Assembly (NCBI RefSeq): GCF_011799805.1
Contig: NZ_WXUB01000003.1
Coordinates: 186,001 to 250,000 of the forward strand
DNA length: 64,000 bases
Source of the DNA: Maribellus sediminis
GTDB taxonomy: Bacteria; Bacteroidota; Bacteroidia; Bacteroidales; Prolixibacteraceae
Direction of reading: 5' to 3'
Shown here: positions 1 through 8,751 of the stretch, in pieces
Layout of the letters: the number at the start of each line of letters is the position of its first letter
Numbering within the stretch: position 1 is the first letter of the stretch
Program-made: the position numbers and the translations under genes
Notes under the pieces: model-generated
Seen by the model: the letters and a program-made list of their open reading frames with translations, nothing else
What the model was told of the DNA's origin: nothing
Databases searched by the model: none

Positions 1-210
1 AGAGCAGAAATCGACCTGCTAAATGAGAAATATTTTTTCGAACTACCCGAGACCGAAGAATTCGAAACACTTGCTGGCTATATACTTTATTACCACGAAA
101 GTATCCCCAAAATCAACTCCGTAATCAAGATCGGAAAATTCCACTTCAAAATACTAAAAGCTACCAATACGAAAATCGAATTGGTGAAACTCACCATTTC
201 AGAAAATTAA
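1..210 (+). CDS. C-terminal end of a CNNM/CorC-HlyC family membrane protein (GldE-like), partial
   Basis: The window opens inside a reading frame (frame 1) that ends with TAA at 208-210, leaving about 69 residues. The visible part reads as the small transporter-associated CorC_HlyC domain: an acidic 'LPETEEFETLAGYIL' stretch, then 'HESIPKINSVIKIGKFHF', then a hydrophobic strand rich in I, L and V before the stop. In the family this domain follows a DUF21 membrane region and two CBS domains, which lie outside the window. Members include hemolysin C-like proteins, CorC and the gliding-motility protein GldE. The fold assignment is by pattern recognition, and the specific role cannot be decided from the tail alone. 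The next gene, a PpiD-like foldase, lies 165 bp downstream on the same strand. Confidence 0.75.
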   Translation, partial: RAEIDLLNEKYFFELPETEEFETLAGYILYYHESIPKINSVIKIGKFHFKILKATNTKIELVKLTISEN

Positions 211-374
211 CTGCTGCAAAACACCTTGCATAACCACCTGTCTTACTGTTAGTTACAAGCCTGTTTTGGACTATTGCAAAAAAAAATCAAATAAAGTGGT
301 TAAATAGTTAAAATTGTTATCTTCGTAGCTCGAAAAAATCAAACAAAATTTTGCATTAAAATAACTGTAAATCA

Positions 375-2501
375 ATGGCAACGTTACAAAAAATTAGAAC
401 GAGAGCGGGATTGTTAGTAGCAATTGTAATCGGTGTTTCATTGGCAGCATTTATCCTTGGCGATATGTTACAAGGTGGTTCGTCGATGTTTCAAAGAAAC
501 CGCCTGGAAGTAGGGGAAATAGATGGTACTTCAATCCAATATCCTGAATTCCAGTCAGAAGTTGAAGAATTAGGAGAAATATTCAAACAAAATTATCAGA
601 CCAGTCAGCTGGACGAGAATATGTGGGCACAGGTAAGGGAACAAGCCTGGCAGCAAAAAATCGCCGAGATTGTTATGGGTGAAACCTACAAAGATCTGGG
701 TATCAATGTAACCTCAGAAGAATTGTTCGATATGTTGCAGGGGTCTAACATCCACCCTATCGTTCAGCAAATCTTCCGTAATCCTGAAACCGGTCAGTTC
801 GACCGTGGTTCAGTGGTTCGTTTCCTGAAAAACCTGGAAACAGGAGCAGTAACTCAGGAAAACCGCGATTACTGGTTAACTTTAGAAAACCAAATCGTTG
901 ATGAGCGTACGCAAAGTAAATACGCCAACATGGTTGGAAAAGGCTTGTATGTAACTACTCAGGAAGCTGAAAATACACTGCAGGCCAGCAGCAAAACTGT
1001 AAATTTCGATTACATTTCGTTGCCACACAGCACCGTTTCCGACGATGAGATTAGCATTACAGAAAAAGATCTGAAAGATTATTACAACGCTCATCAGGAA
1101 GACTACGAGCAGGAGCAGAGCAGAAGAATTGAATACATTACATATCCTGTTTCACCTTCGGCCGACGATTATGCCGATGCTGAAAAATGGATCAACGATA
1201 TTAAAAGCGACTTTGCTGAAACCGATGATAACGTTCAGTTTGTAAATGCGAATTCAGATGTAGCTTTTGAAAATGTGTGGGAAAAAAGAGACGATCTTCC
1301 TGAAAACATTGCAACATGGATCTTCGACGAAGGTGCCCAGGTAAACGATGTTTTCGGTCCGTATCCTGATGGCGAAACCTTTAAACTGGCTAAACTTCAC
1401 AAATCGGAGATGATGCCCGACTCGGTTGAGGCACGTCACATACTTCTGCAGGTTACTACTCAGGCAGAACTGCTGGCTGCTCAGGCTTTGGCTGACAGTT
1501 TAAAGACAATGATTGAAAAAGGAGCTGACTTTGCTCAACTTGCACGCGACAATTCAGTCGACCAGGGATCTGCTATTAACGGTGGCGACCTCGGTTGGTT
1601 CCAGCGTGGACAAATGGTAAAACCATTTGAGGATGCAGCTTTCAATAATAAAAAAGGAGAAGTTACTGTAGTTACTTCGCAGTTTGGAATCCACATCGTT
1701 CAAACTACTCAGCTTGGTAAACTTACTCCGCAGGTTCAGGTGGCTTACCTGGTACGTAACGTAATTGCAAGTACCAAAACTTATCAGAATGTTTACGCTA
1801 AAGCCAGCGAATTTGCCGGAAACAACACTTCACGTGAAGCTTTCGATGCAGCAATTGCAGAACAAAAGCTAACTAAGCGAGTTGCCAATGTTGGCGAAAA
1901 CGACCGTCAGATTGTTGGTCTTGAAAATGCCCGTCAGTTGGTAAGATCTGCTTACGAAGCTGAAGAAAACTCAATCCTTCAAACGACTCAGGGTTCTCCG
2001 ATCTTCGAACTGGGCGATAATTTTGTAATTGCAGTACTTGTTCAGGTTACTGAAAAAGGTATTGCACCACTCGAAGACGTAAAACCACGTGTTGAACTGG
2101 CAGTAAGCAAAGAAAAGAAAGCTGAAGTACTGGTTGAAAAAGCAAAAGCTGCATTGAGTGGCAATTCAGATTTGGCTTCAGTTGCTGCAGCATTGGATAC
2201 TGAAGTAAAAAGTGCTAACAGCATTAACTTCAATTCGTTCTCAATCCCGGGAGTTGGACTGGAGCCGGCAGTAATTGGTACTGTTACTTCGTTGAATGTT
2301 GACCAGATTTCTGCACCTATTGCAGGAAACAACGGCGTATTTGTTGTAGTGGTAACTTCGGAGACTCAAAATCCGGCTGGAGACATTGCTGCTGAACAAA
2401 ACCGCCTGGCACAAACATTGAACTACAGAGCTGCTCAGCAAGCTTTCCAGGCTCACCGCGATGCTGTTGAAATCGTTGACAAAAGATCGAAATTCTATTA
2501 A
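375..2501 (+). CDS. ppiD: PpiD/SurA-type peptidyl-prolyl cis-trans isomerase, membrane anchored
   Basis: The 708-residue protein has one hydrophobic segment at about residues 13-30, which should anchor it in the inner membrane with the bulk in the periplasm. A SurA-N-like helical region follows, then one parvulin (PPIC) rotamase domain at about 350-450, marked by 'EARHILLQV', 'FAQLARDNSVDQGSA' and 'GGDLGWFQRGQMVKPFEDAA'. This is the architecture of PpiD, which assists folding of newly exported envelope proteins. It is longer than E. coli PpiD (about 620 residues), as is usual in Bacteroidota. The start is the ATG at 375. A near-consensus -7 element (TATCTTCG, 318-325) lies about 50 bp upstream. 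A clear terminator follows, so the gene is probably monocistronic. Confidence 0.9.
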   Translation: MATLQKIRTRAGLLVAIVIGVSLAAFILGDMLQGGSSMFQRNRLEVGEIDGTSIQYPEFQSEVEELGEIFKQNYQTSQLDENMWAQVREQAWQQKIAEIVMGETYKDLGINVTSEELFDMLQGSNIHPIVQQIFRNPETGQFDRGSVVRFLKNLETGAVTQENRDYWLTLENQIVDERTQSKYANMVGKGLYVTTQEAENTLQASSKTVNFDYISLPHSTVSDDEISITEKDLKDYYNAHQEDYEQEQSRRIEYITYPVSPSADDYADAEKWINDIKSDFAETDDNVQFVNANSDVAFENVWEKRDDLPENIATWIFDEGAQVNDVFGPYPDGETFKLAKLHKSEMMPDSVEARHILLQVTTQAELLAAQALADSLKTMIEKGADFAQLARDNSVDQGSAINGGDLGWFQRGQMVKPFEDAAFNNKKGEVTVVTSQFGIHIVQTTQLGKLTPQVQVAYLVRNVIASTKTYQNVYAKASEFAGNNTSREAFDAAIAEQKLTKRVANVGENDRQIVGLENARQLVRSAYEAEENSILQTTQGSPIFELGDNFVIAVLVQVTEKGIAPLEDVKPRVELAVSKEKKAEVLVEKAKAALSGNSDLASVAAALDTEVKSANSINFNSFSIPGVGLEPAVIGTVTSLNVDQISAPIAGNNGVFVVVVTSETQNPAGDIAAEQNRLAQTLNYRAAQQAFQAHRDAVEIVDKRSKFY

Positions 2502-2519
2502 TAGAAAAGTATAATTCAA

Positions 2520-2551
2520 AGAAAGCCGTTCTAACCAGGACGGCTTTTTTT
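2520..2551 (+). terminator. Rho-independent terminator of ppiD
   Basis: The arms AAAGCCGT (2522-2529) and ACGGCTTT (2540-2547) are perfectly complementary across a 10-nt loop and run into a T tract. The hairpin begins about 20 bp after the ppiD stop. Confidence 0.9.
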
Positions 2552-2694
2552 ATGGCCTGTACTACTGAAAATCCTGGTGAACTTTTACCACAGAAACAAG
2601 CCAAAAATTAAAAATCATTCAGAATAATTGCTTGCAATATTATTTTCAATGAAAAATCACTAAGTTTAAAGGCAAACCATTTCAATTCTCGACT

Positions 2695-3579
2695 ATGAAA
2701 AATACTATCGCTGCTGGTTTTCTTATGCTGGTATTTCTTTTCCCGGCATGCAAAGAAGTGGATCAAAAAACTATTACGAGTGATGAAGCTGTGGTTCTTG
2801 TTTCGGAAGCGGCAACAGCTTACAGTATTTTTGCTTCTACGCAGGAAGAAGGTACAAAGGCTGGTCTTGATCTTCAATTGCAAGGGCAAACGAAAAGTGC
2901 TGAAGACACTTCAGAGGATTATCCAGTTATCACAGTAAGTCCGCTCGACCTGACAAGCTGGCCAAAGACCATTACCGTAGATTATGGCCCTGAAAATGTT
3001 ACCGGCCTCGATATGCACCAACGCAGAGGGAAAATGATTATTTCTGCCGACAATTTTCCAAGTGTGAGTGGCGCCGAGTGGGAAATTACTTTTGATGAAT
3101 TTTACCACGATAATTATAAGGTAGAAGGTGTACAAACCATCAAGTACAGCGGTCTAAATGCAAGTGAGCATCCGGTTTATAAGTGCACGGTTAGCGAGGG
3201 TGTAATTACAGCGCCCTCTGAAGAGGTATTCCATTTTGAACAGCAAACACAACGTGAATGGATTTCGGGCTACGATACACACGCTGCACTAACAGGCGAC
3301 GAAGCCGATTTTTGCGACGATATGTACAAGATTACAGGAACACACAGCGGAAAAAGCTCAGACGGTTATACCTATACCATGACGACAAGCTCGCCGCTGA
3401 TTGTTGGTGTTTGCTGCCGCTGGATACAGGAAGGCATCCTGAACATCAGCCTTAAGGACTATGATTTGAGCTGTGAAATTGATTACAGACCTGCTTCCGA
3501 CACATCGGAAGATGCCTGCAACAACGTGGCCAACATTACTATTTTCGGGGTCAGCAGCGAGATAACGCTCATGCCGTAA
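2695..3579 (+). CDS. Secreted lipoprotein of unknown function
   Basis: This is a 294-residue protein with a lipoprotein signal peptide: a short basic start, a hydrophobic core and the lipobox 'LFPAC', which puts the lipidated cysteine near residue 19. It is therefore expected on a periplasmic or outer-membrane face. The mature part is rich in D, T and S. Its second half carries several cysteines ('FCDDMYKI', 'VGVCCRWIQEGILNI', 'SCEIDY', 'EDACNNVANI'), which suggests disulfide bonding. I recognise the general look of an uncharacterised Bacteroidota lipoprotein family but cannot name a domain. It stands alone: a terminator lies upstream and a convergent FKBP gene downstream. Confidence 0.8.
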   Translation: MKNTIAAGFLMLVFLFPACKEVDQKTITSDEAVVLVSEAATAYSIFASTQEEGTKAGLDLQLQGQTKSAEDTSEDYPVITVSPLDLTSWPKTITVDYGPENVTGLDMHQRRGKMIISADNFPSVSGAEWEITFDEFYHDNYKVEGVQTIKYSGLNASEHPVYKCTVSEGVITAPSEEVFHFEQQTQREWISGYDTHAALTGDEADFCDDMYKITGTHSGKSSDGYTYTMTTSSPLIVGVCCRWIQEGILNISLKDYDLSCEIDYRPASDTSEDACNNVANITIFGVSSEITLMP

Positions 3580-3711
3580 TTCGGAGAATCCCAAAAAGAT
3601 AAATGGAGATTGAAATCCGTTTGATAAAGAATGAATCTACTGCTTCGATAGATTCCATCATTTCGATCTGAAACCAATTAAAAATAGTCTGAATAAAAAC
3701 GGACATCCATT

Positions 3712-4143
3712 TCAGCAGATTTCCACCAGCCGAATGTCAAAACTCAGGACAGCGTTTGGTGGAATTTTATTTCCGGTACCTTTTCTCCCCCAGGCCAGAT
3801 CGGCCGGAACCCAGAATTTATATCGGCTACCAACTGACATCATTTGCAATCCCTCCTGCAATCCTTCAATAAGCTCTTCAATAGCAACTTCATCGGGTTG
3901 ATTTTGACGATAAGTGTCCTCCAGAATTTTGCCATCAAGTAGAAGTGCCCGCTGATGAATTTTTACAGTATCATGAACATTGGGCCTGGGACCTTCAACG
4001 CTTTCTATTATTTTGTACTGTAAACCTGAATCAGTTTCCTCAACCTCAGCTTTTTGAAGGTTATTCTGCAAAAAGTCCTCACCTGATTTTCTGTTGTTTC
4101 CGGCCGAACCTTTACTCCGCGTTTTCTTTTCTCGTTTTGCCAT
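3712..4143 (-). CDS. FKBP-type peptidyl-prolyl cis-trans isomerase
   Basis: The 143-residue protein has a very basic N-terminus (about 20 residues with KREKKTRSK) and no signal peptide, so it is probably cytoplasmic. An FKBP_C domain fills about residues 45-143: 'DTVKIHQRALLLDGKILEDTY', 'EELIEGLQEGLQMMSVGSRY', 'WVPADLAWGRKGTGNKIPPN' and 'VLSFDIRLVEI' are the standard FKBP strands. The usual 'AYG' segment reads 'AWG' here. Small FKBPs catalyse proline isomerisation in folding. The gene stands alone on the minus strand, converging on the lipoprotein gene to its left and divergent from the gene to its right. Confidence 0.88.
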   Translation of the reverse strand: MAKREKKTRSKGSAGNNRKSGEDFLQNNLQKAEVEETDSGLQYKIIESVEGPRPNVHDTVKIHQRALLLDGKILEDTYRQNQPDEVAIEELIEGLQEGLQMMSVGSRYKFWVPADLAWGRKGTGNKIPPNAVLSFDIRLVEIC

Positions 4144-4212
4144 TACTTTTACCTAAACTTCAACAAAGTAAATGAAATCTAAAAAAACCGGGGCTATTTA
4201 AGATCAATAAGT

Positions 4213-4220
4213 TATATTTG
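4213..4220 (+). promoter_or_regulatory. Bacteroidota -7 promoter element for the 4285 gene
   Basis: TATATTTG matches the TAnnTTTG -7 consensus of the Bacteroidota primary sigma factor and lies about 65 bp before the ATG at 4285. No good TTTG box is seen at the expected distance upstream, so this is a partial match. Confidence 0.45.
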
Positions 4221-4284
4221 GCGAGGGTAATTAAAAACCCGATATTTTTCAACCAACTTTAAACCTAGGAAGCCAGGAAGAACC

Positions 4285-5568
4285 ATGCTGCTTAAATTTT
4301 ACATTCTGACTATTTTCTTACTTATTGCCAGTATTGGTGTAAGTGCCGGAGATAATTTTACCCACGAGAAGATTGCGGTCAAAAGTACGCGATCGTATAC
4401 CAAAAGAGAAGAAAAGCTTAAAATCTATATTGAAGGAATCAGACTCGATATGGATTACCTGCTTCGGAGAATGCGCTTTGTTGATTTTGTAAATGATCCG
4501 GCAGTTGCCGATGTTCACATTATTATTACCGATCGGGTAAGCGGATCAGGAGGAATGGTTTATTCGCTAATGTACAATAACCTGACCATTGAAAACCTGA
4601 GTGATTATACGATCACCTCCACCACACTTTCGAGCGACACTTACGAAGAAAGCAGAAAGAAAATTACCGATGCGCTGATTTTGGGATTAATGCCTTTTGT
4701 AAACCAAACAAAAGCTTCGGAGAAACTGGTATTCCGGTACAATGGCGATGCGGAAGAACAACCTGCTCAAAACGCAGATGATCCATGGAATAACTGGACT
4801 TTCAGAGGAGATGTGTATGGGGATGTAAACCTTGAAGAAAGCCGTAAAACTTACGATTACTCGTTTAATTTGCGAGCCGATAAAGTAACCGAAGAATGGC
4901 GTTACAGAAATAATGTCAGACGAAGTGTACGTACGCGAAAATACATTACCGATGGCGAAGAGTATCGCTCTGACAATACAAGTAACAATGCTTCGTCGAG
5001 CGTGGTAAAAAGCTTATCGTCGCGGTGGTCGGCCGGGGCATTTGGAAGCTACTACAACAGCAATTATAGTAATACCGTATATTCCATTTCATTCAAACCG
5101 GCCATTGAATACAATATTTTCCCCTGGGATATTTCTGACCGAAAAGTATTTACTATCGCCTATTACATTGGTCCGGAATGGAAAAAATATTACGAGGAAA
5201 CCATTTTCGACAAAATAAGGGAAAGCTTGTGGGAACAATCCTTACGGCTCGATTTACAGGTAGTACAAACCTGGGGCGAAATTCGGGCCGGACTGAATGC
5301 CACCAATTACATGCACGACTGGAGCAAAAACCGAATCACACTCGACACTGACCTGTCGGTGCGAATTATCCGTGGATTGTCGGTACGAATGGGCTTTAGG
5401 GTTGAGAATGTACACGACCAGATTTACCTTCCCAAAGGCGAAGTTTCACTCGAGGATGTTTTGCTGAATAAAGTTCAGCTACCATCAACATTTGAAGTTG
5501 GTGCCAATTTTGGTGTCCGTGTTCAGTTTGGCTCTATTTACAACAATGTGGTAAACAACCGCCTTTAG
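4285..5568 (+). CDS. Predicted outer-membrane beta-barrel protein of unknown function
   Basis: The 427-residue protein starts with a signal peptide (about 20 residues ending near 'GVSAGD'). The N-terminal third has an alpha/beta look ('LKIYIEGIRLDMDYLLRRM', 'VADVHIIITDR') and could be a small periplasmic domain. From about residue 165 there is a run of alternating polar and aromatic strands ('WTFRGDVYGDVNLEESRK', 'YDYSFNLRADKV', 'WSAGAFGSYYNSNYSNTVYS', 'FTIAYYIGPEWKKYY', 'LSVRMGFRVENVHDQI') that ends in 'GVRVQFGS', typical of an outer-membrane barrel. No named family is recognised. It converges directly on the methyltransferase gene, whose stop is at the adjacent base. Confidence 0.75.
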   Translation: MLLKFYILTIFLLIASIGVSAGDNFTHEKIAVKSTRSYTKREEKLKIYIEGIRLDMDYLLRRMRFVDFVNDPAVADVHIIITDRVSGSGGMVYSLMYNNLTIENLSDYTITSTTLSSDTYEESRKKITDALILGLMPFVNQTKASEKLVFRYNGDAEEQPAQNADDPWNNWTFRGDVYGDVNLEESRKTYDYSFNLRADKVTEEWRYRNNVRRSVRTRKYITDGEEYRSDNTSNNASSSVVKSLSSRWSAGAFGSYYNSNYSNTVYSISFKPAIEYNIFPWDISDRKVFTIAYYIGPEWKKYYEETIFDKIRESLWEQSLRLDLQVVQTWGEIRAGLNATNYMHDWSKNRITLDTDLSVRIIRGLSVRMGFRVENVHDQIYLPKGEVSLEDVLLNKVQLPSTFEVGANFGVRVQFGSIYNNVVNNRL

Positions 5569-6270
5569 TTATTTTACCCTGCCAACAACTATCAGCCGGG
5601 TCGCCATTTCGAAACCGAATTTTTCGAGATCGGCTTCAATTCGTGGAACTTCTGCCGCCATTTCATGGTATTCAGGACGGCCTTCAAGCTGTTTCAATGC
5701 AGCATGAAGCTTTTCTTTCCGCTCCTGAATTTCCTCCGGAGTAGGAGGATTTGCAGTTTTCCGGTTCTCAAATTGCAGTACAACTTCCAGTCCCGACTTT
5801 TTAACTTCATGAATAATTTCCTCTTTCTTAAACGATTCGTTGTGGCAAATACCATTCATGCGATCTATTTTACTGCGGAAATGGTGAATGCGTTTGTGGA
5901 CTTCCTGGGCCGGATTAAGATTGTCGCTAAATAATTCATTCACAATTATCCACCCACCCGACTTTACCACACGTTGCATTTCTTTTAAAGTAAGCTGAAC
6001 ATCAGAAAGATGATGTAAAACCATAGAAATGGAAGCCGCATCAAATGAATTATCCGGAAAATCAAGAAACTCTCCTTTCATCTCCCGAAATGTTACCTCG
6101 GGATATGTTGCCCGGGCTTCTTCCAAAGAATCGTGATCAGGATCAATGCCTGTGATTTTGGTCGAGGGAAGCGCTTCCTTCAATACTTTAATAAAATGCC
6201 CGGGGCCGGTACCAACGTCGAGTAAAGTGGCAACTGTTTTAGCTTTAAAGAATTCTGTTAATGTTTCCAT
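5569..6270 (-). CDS. Class I SAM-dependent methyltransferase
   Basis: The 233-residue protein has the Rossmann methyltransferase motifs: motif I 'LLDVGTGPGHFIKVL' at about residues 15-30, the acidic ribose-binding residue in 'ITGIDPD', motif 'EFLDFPDNSFDAASISMVLHHL' at about 65-90, and 'RVVKSGGWIIVNEL'. This is the Methyltransf_11/25 type, and the substrate cannot be read from the sequence. A long charged helical stretch (about 160-210) follows the core. Its ATG shares one base with the stop of the upstream TauE-like gene (TAATG), so the two are translationally coupled. Confidence 0.85.
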   Translation of the reverse strand: METLTEFFKAKTVATLLDVGTGPGHFIKVLKEALPSTKITGIDPDHDSLEEARATYPEVTFREMKGEFLDFPDNSFDAASISMVLHHLSDVQLTLKEMQRVVKSGGWIIVNELFSDNLNPAQEVHKRIHHFRSKIDRMNGICHNESFKKEEIIHEVKKSGLEVVLQFENRKTANPPTPEEIQERKEKLHAALKQLEGRPEYHEMAAEVPRIEADLEKFGFEMATRLIVVGRVK

Positions 6271-7016
6271 TATATCAATAATAAAAATGCCGAAAGTGCG
6301 GTAACAATGATCACAGCTGTTCGGTATAGGTTGTCTGAAATTTGTTTTACGAGTTTTACACCCAAAAATGCTCCAAGTGCAATTGCCGGCAACATCAGTA
6401 AATTAAGTGTTAAAGTATCCCAGTTAATGGTTTTCCAAACCAGAATGTGCAAGGGAAATTTTGAAAAATTAATGATTAGGAAGAACCAGGCGCCGGTACC
6501 TATAAAACTGTTTTTTGGCAAATGCATCGACAGCAAATAAATCGCGAAAATGGGCCCGGCAACATTACCTATCATGGTAGCAAAACCACCCAGAACTCCC
6601 ATTAGTGCTGCAAACCACCAGGTATCGGGGAAAAGCTGGTTTCCTTTCTGCCGGTCTTTCCACAACATCAAACCAATGCACAGAAAAACTAAAATTGCGA
6701 TGATATTTTTAAACCAGTTATCATCTACCACTTCGCCCACCCAAAGAGCAATGCCAACGCCTGCAAATGCCCAGGGCAACAGTTTCCAAAGGTATTTCCA
6801 TTCGGCATGCCGGTGGTAGTAACTCACGCCAAAAATATCAGCCATCATTAACATGGGCAGCAGAATTCCGGTTGATGCCTTTCCTCCAAAAATAATAGCC
6901 AAAGCAGGCACTACGAGCATTGAAACTCCGGGCACTCCTACCTTCGACATACCAACCAGCATGGCACAGGTAGCCAGTAAAATCCATTGCAGAATTGTAA
7001 AATCAAGTTCTAACAT
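6270..7016 (-). CDS. TauE/SafE family permease (DUF81)
   Basis: The 248-residue protein is almost entirely hydrophobic, with about seven or eight membrane segments and the family's repeated glycine-rich loops ('GMSKVGVPGVSMLVVPALA' near the N-terminus and 'GVLGGFATMIGNVAGPIFAIYLL' in the middle). TauE/SafE proteins export or exchange small anions, often sulfonates, sulfite or other sulfur compounds. It is the first gene of a two-gene unit with the methyltransferase. No sulfur-metabolism gene is close by, so the substrate is unknown. Confidence 0.88.
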   Translation of the reverse strand: MLELDFTILQWILLATCAMLVGMSKVGVPGVSMLVVPALAIIFGGKASTGILLPMLMMADIFGVSYYHRHAEWKYLWKLLPWAFAGVGIALWVGEVVDDNWFKNIIAILVFLCIGLMLWKDRQKGNQLFPDTWWFAALMGVLGGFATMIGNVAGPIFAIYLLSMHLPKNSFIGTGAWFFLIINFSKFPLHILVWKTINWDTLTLNLLMLPAIALGAFLGVKLVKQISDNLYRTAVIIVTALSAFLLLI

Positions 7017-7072
7017 AAAGTTGCTTGAGTTAGCTAAAGTATCAAATTAGCTTGAAAACTTAGAAACAGGGC

Positions 7073-7104
7073 ACAAAAAAATAGCCCCGCCAGAGCGAGG
7101 CTAT
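7073..7104 (-). terminator. Rho-independent terminator of the dusB-DUF1232 transcript
   Basis: On the minus strand ATAGCC-CGC pairs with GCG-GGCTAT across a 4-base loop with one mismatch (7081-7103) and runs into seven T. It is the last of three consecutive hairpins downstream of the DUF1232 gene. Confidence 0.85.
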
Positions 7105-7138
7105 TCCAAGCTAACAATTCGAAGGTAGTCCCCCTTCA

Positions 7139-7221
7139 CAAAAAACAAAAAACAAAAAGCAAGGTATCTGCCTGGTTTCCGTTCTTCCCCTTTTTGTCCT
7201 TTCCATCGGAAACCTCCTTGC
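7139..7221 (-). ncRNA. Candidate structured small RNA or 3' UTR element
   Basis: Reading the minus strand, an outer 6-bp stem GCAAGG/CCTTGC (7221-7216 with 7164-7159) encloses a perfect 8-bp stem GGTTTCCG/CGGAAACC (7214-7207 with 7181-7174) and a 25-nt purine-rich loop. An internal loop separates the stems, and a T-rich tract (TTTTTG repeated, 7158-7139) follows. This has the shape of a terminated small RNA. It lies about 80 bp beyond the DUF1232 stop, and a second small hairpin (GAAGG/CCTTC) and a full terminator follow. No known RNA family is recognised, and the conserved SRP RNA core motifs are absent. Confidence 0.45.
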
Positions 7222-7300
7222 ATCTACATATTTAGATATATGCAATATACATGCCATAAATTTGCATGTTTTGCAACTTTAACTTCTATTAACAAGGTAC

Positions 7301-7684
7301 TTAGCTGATTTTTTCGTCGATCTCGCGTATGGCTTCTGTTTCAATATTTCCGAACCAGTCGTCGAGTTTTGCTTTGGCTTTTTCCTTGATCTCAGGGGTG
7401 ACATTTTTGCCGATTTGTGTGAGTACAAAAAGCAAAACGCCCAGATCATCAGAATAGCCGATTATCGGGGTTAGATCGAAAATTGCGTCAGTGGGTAAAA
7501 TAAAATATCCGAGAGCGGCTGCAATGCTGAGTTTGGTTTTTGTTTTTACATCAGGCGATTCCATAGTATAGAACAACACCAGAACGGCGTACACCACTTT
7601 CAATCCGGCATTTTTGGCCTGCTCTTTGAGTTTATCCCAAAGCGATTGTTTTGAAAAGTATTTACTGTATTTCTGATCTGTCAT
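7301..7684 (-). CDS. YkvA/DUF1232 family protein
   Basis: The 127-residue protein has the DUF1232 core at about residues 50-90: 'KTKLSIAAALGYFILPTDAIFDLTPIIGYSDDLGVLL'. The family signature is a hydrophobic helix followed by 'YFxxPxDxxPD' and then 'GYxDDL', which fits here. These small proteins probably associate with the membrane and have no settled biochemical role. Its ATG overlaps the dusB stop by four bases (ATGA), so it is translated from the dusB mRNA. The C-terminal 35 residues are charged. Confidence 0.88.
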   Translation of the reverse strand: MTDQKYSKYFSKQSLWDKLKEQAKNAGLKVVYAVLVLFYTMESPDVKTKTKLSIAAALGYFILPTDAIFDLTPIIGYSDDLGVLLFVLTQIGKNVTPEIKEKAKAKLDDWFGNIETEAIREIDEKIS

Positions 7685-8694
7685 TTTAAACTTGCTGTTG
7701 TAAAATCCAACTGGTATTCCCCATATTCTTCAACGATTTGATCCAGGATTTCGTGTACCTCATCGTTTGCTTCGGCACGCAATAACCTGATCTTCAAATC
7801 CCTGAAATTTGGCAATCCGGGGAAGTATTTTGCAAAATGCCTGCGCATCATCACAATCCCTACCCGTTCTTCCTCGCGCCACTCAAGGTTCATACGCAAC
7901 TGTTCTTTTAATACATCAACAACTTCGCTGACAATTGGTTGAGGCAGGCTTTCTCCCGTATCGAGGAAATGCCTCACTTCGCGAAATAACCAGGGACGTC
8001 CAATGGAACCCCGGCCAATCATTAACGCATCAACACCTGTAGCATCCAGCAATTCTTTTGCTTTTTCGCCACTGTTAATATCGCCGTTTCCGATAATCGG
8101 AATATGGATTTTCGGATTGTTTTTAACCTCGCCAATCAGCGTCCAGTCGGCCTCGCCAGTATACAGCTGCTCGCGGGTGCGACCATGGATGGCCAGCGCC
8201 TGAATGCCCACATCCTGCAAACGTTCGGCCACTTCCATAATCGGAGTATCATTGGCCGCCCAGCCCAAACGGGTTTTTGCAGTCACCGGAACTTTAACGG
8301 CTTTTACGATCTCAGCTGTCATTTGCTGCATCTTGGGCAGATCTTTTAGCATTCCCGATCCGGCACCGTGACGAACAATTTTTTTCATCGGGCAGCCATA
8401 ATTGATATCGATAAAATCGGGATTAAATTCTTCGGCTACCTGCGCAGCACGCACCATCGAATCGATGTTATGTCCGTATATCTGGATAGCCGCCGGCCGG
8501 TCGAAATCGTAGAGGTGCATTTTTTGTTTCGTCTTATCAATACTACGGATCAACGCTTCCGACGAAACAAACTCGGTATACACCACATCGGCACCAAATT
8601 GTTTACACATCCAGCGAAACGACTGATAAGTAACGTCTTCCATGGGTGCCAGGAAAAGCGGCGTATCTCGTAATTCTATGTTTCCGATCTTCAT
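7681..8694 (-). CDS. dusB: tRNA-dihydrouridine synthase DusB
   Basis: The 337-residue protein is a flavin-dependent TIM-barrel enzyme that reduces uridine to dihydrouridine in the tRNA D-loop. Visible hallmarks are 'LAPMEDVTYQSFR' (FMN phosphate side), the catalytic cysteine at about 101 in 'DINYGCPMKKIVRHGAGSGM', 'KTRLGW' and 'IGNGDINSGEKA', and 'MIGRGSIGRPWLF'. Length and the 'GCPMKK' motif fit the DusB branch. A second, more divergent family member is encoded at 36081-37028. The gene leads a two-gene operon with the DUF1232 protein. Confidence 0.93.
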   Translation of the reverse strand: MKIGNIELRDTPLFLAPMEDVTYQSFRWMCKQFGADVVYTEFVSSEALIRSIDKTKQKMHLYDFDRPAAIQIYGHNIDSMVRAAQVAEEFNPDFIDINYGCPMKKIVRHGAGSGMLKDLPKMQQMTAEIVKAVKVPVTAKTRLGWAANDTPIMEVAERLQDVGIQALAIHGRTREQLYTGEADWTLIGEVKNNPKIHIPIIGNGDINSGEKAKELLDATGVDALMIGRGSIGRPWLFREVRHFLDTGESLPQPIVSEVVDVLKEQLRMNLEWREEERVGIVMMRRHFAKYFPGLPNFRDLKIRLLRAEANDEVHEILDQIVEEYGEYQLDFTTASLK

Positions 8695-8751
8695 TTGTGT
8701 GATTTCTAAACCGCTGCAAAGGTAAAAATATTCGCGTGTTGGAAAGATTGA

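Noticed and set aside
7117-7212. A 31-codon minus-strand ORF with a strong AAGGAGG site (starts at 7207).
   Set aside because: It overlaps the hairpin stems exactly and encodes a low-complexity F/C-rich peptide from the T-rich tract, so RNA structure explains the bases better.
7139-7221. SRP (4.5S) RNA or another known RNA family.
   Set aside because: The conserved SRP tetraloop and symmetric-loop motifs are missing, and no other family core was recognised.
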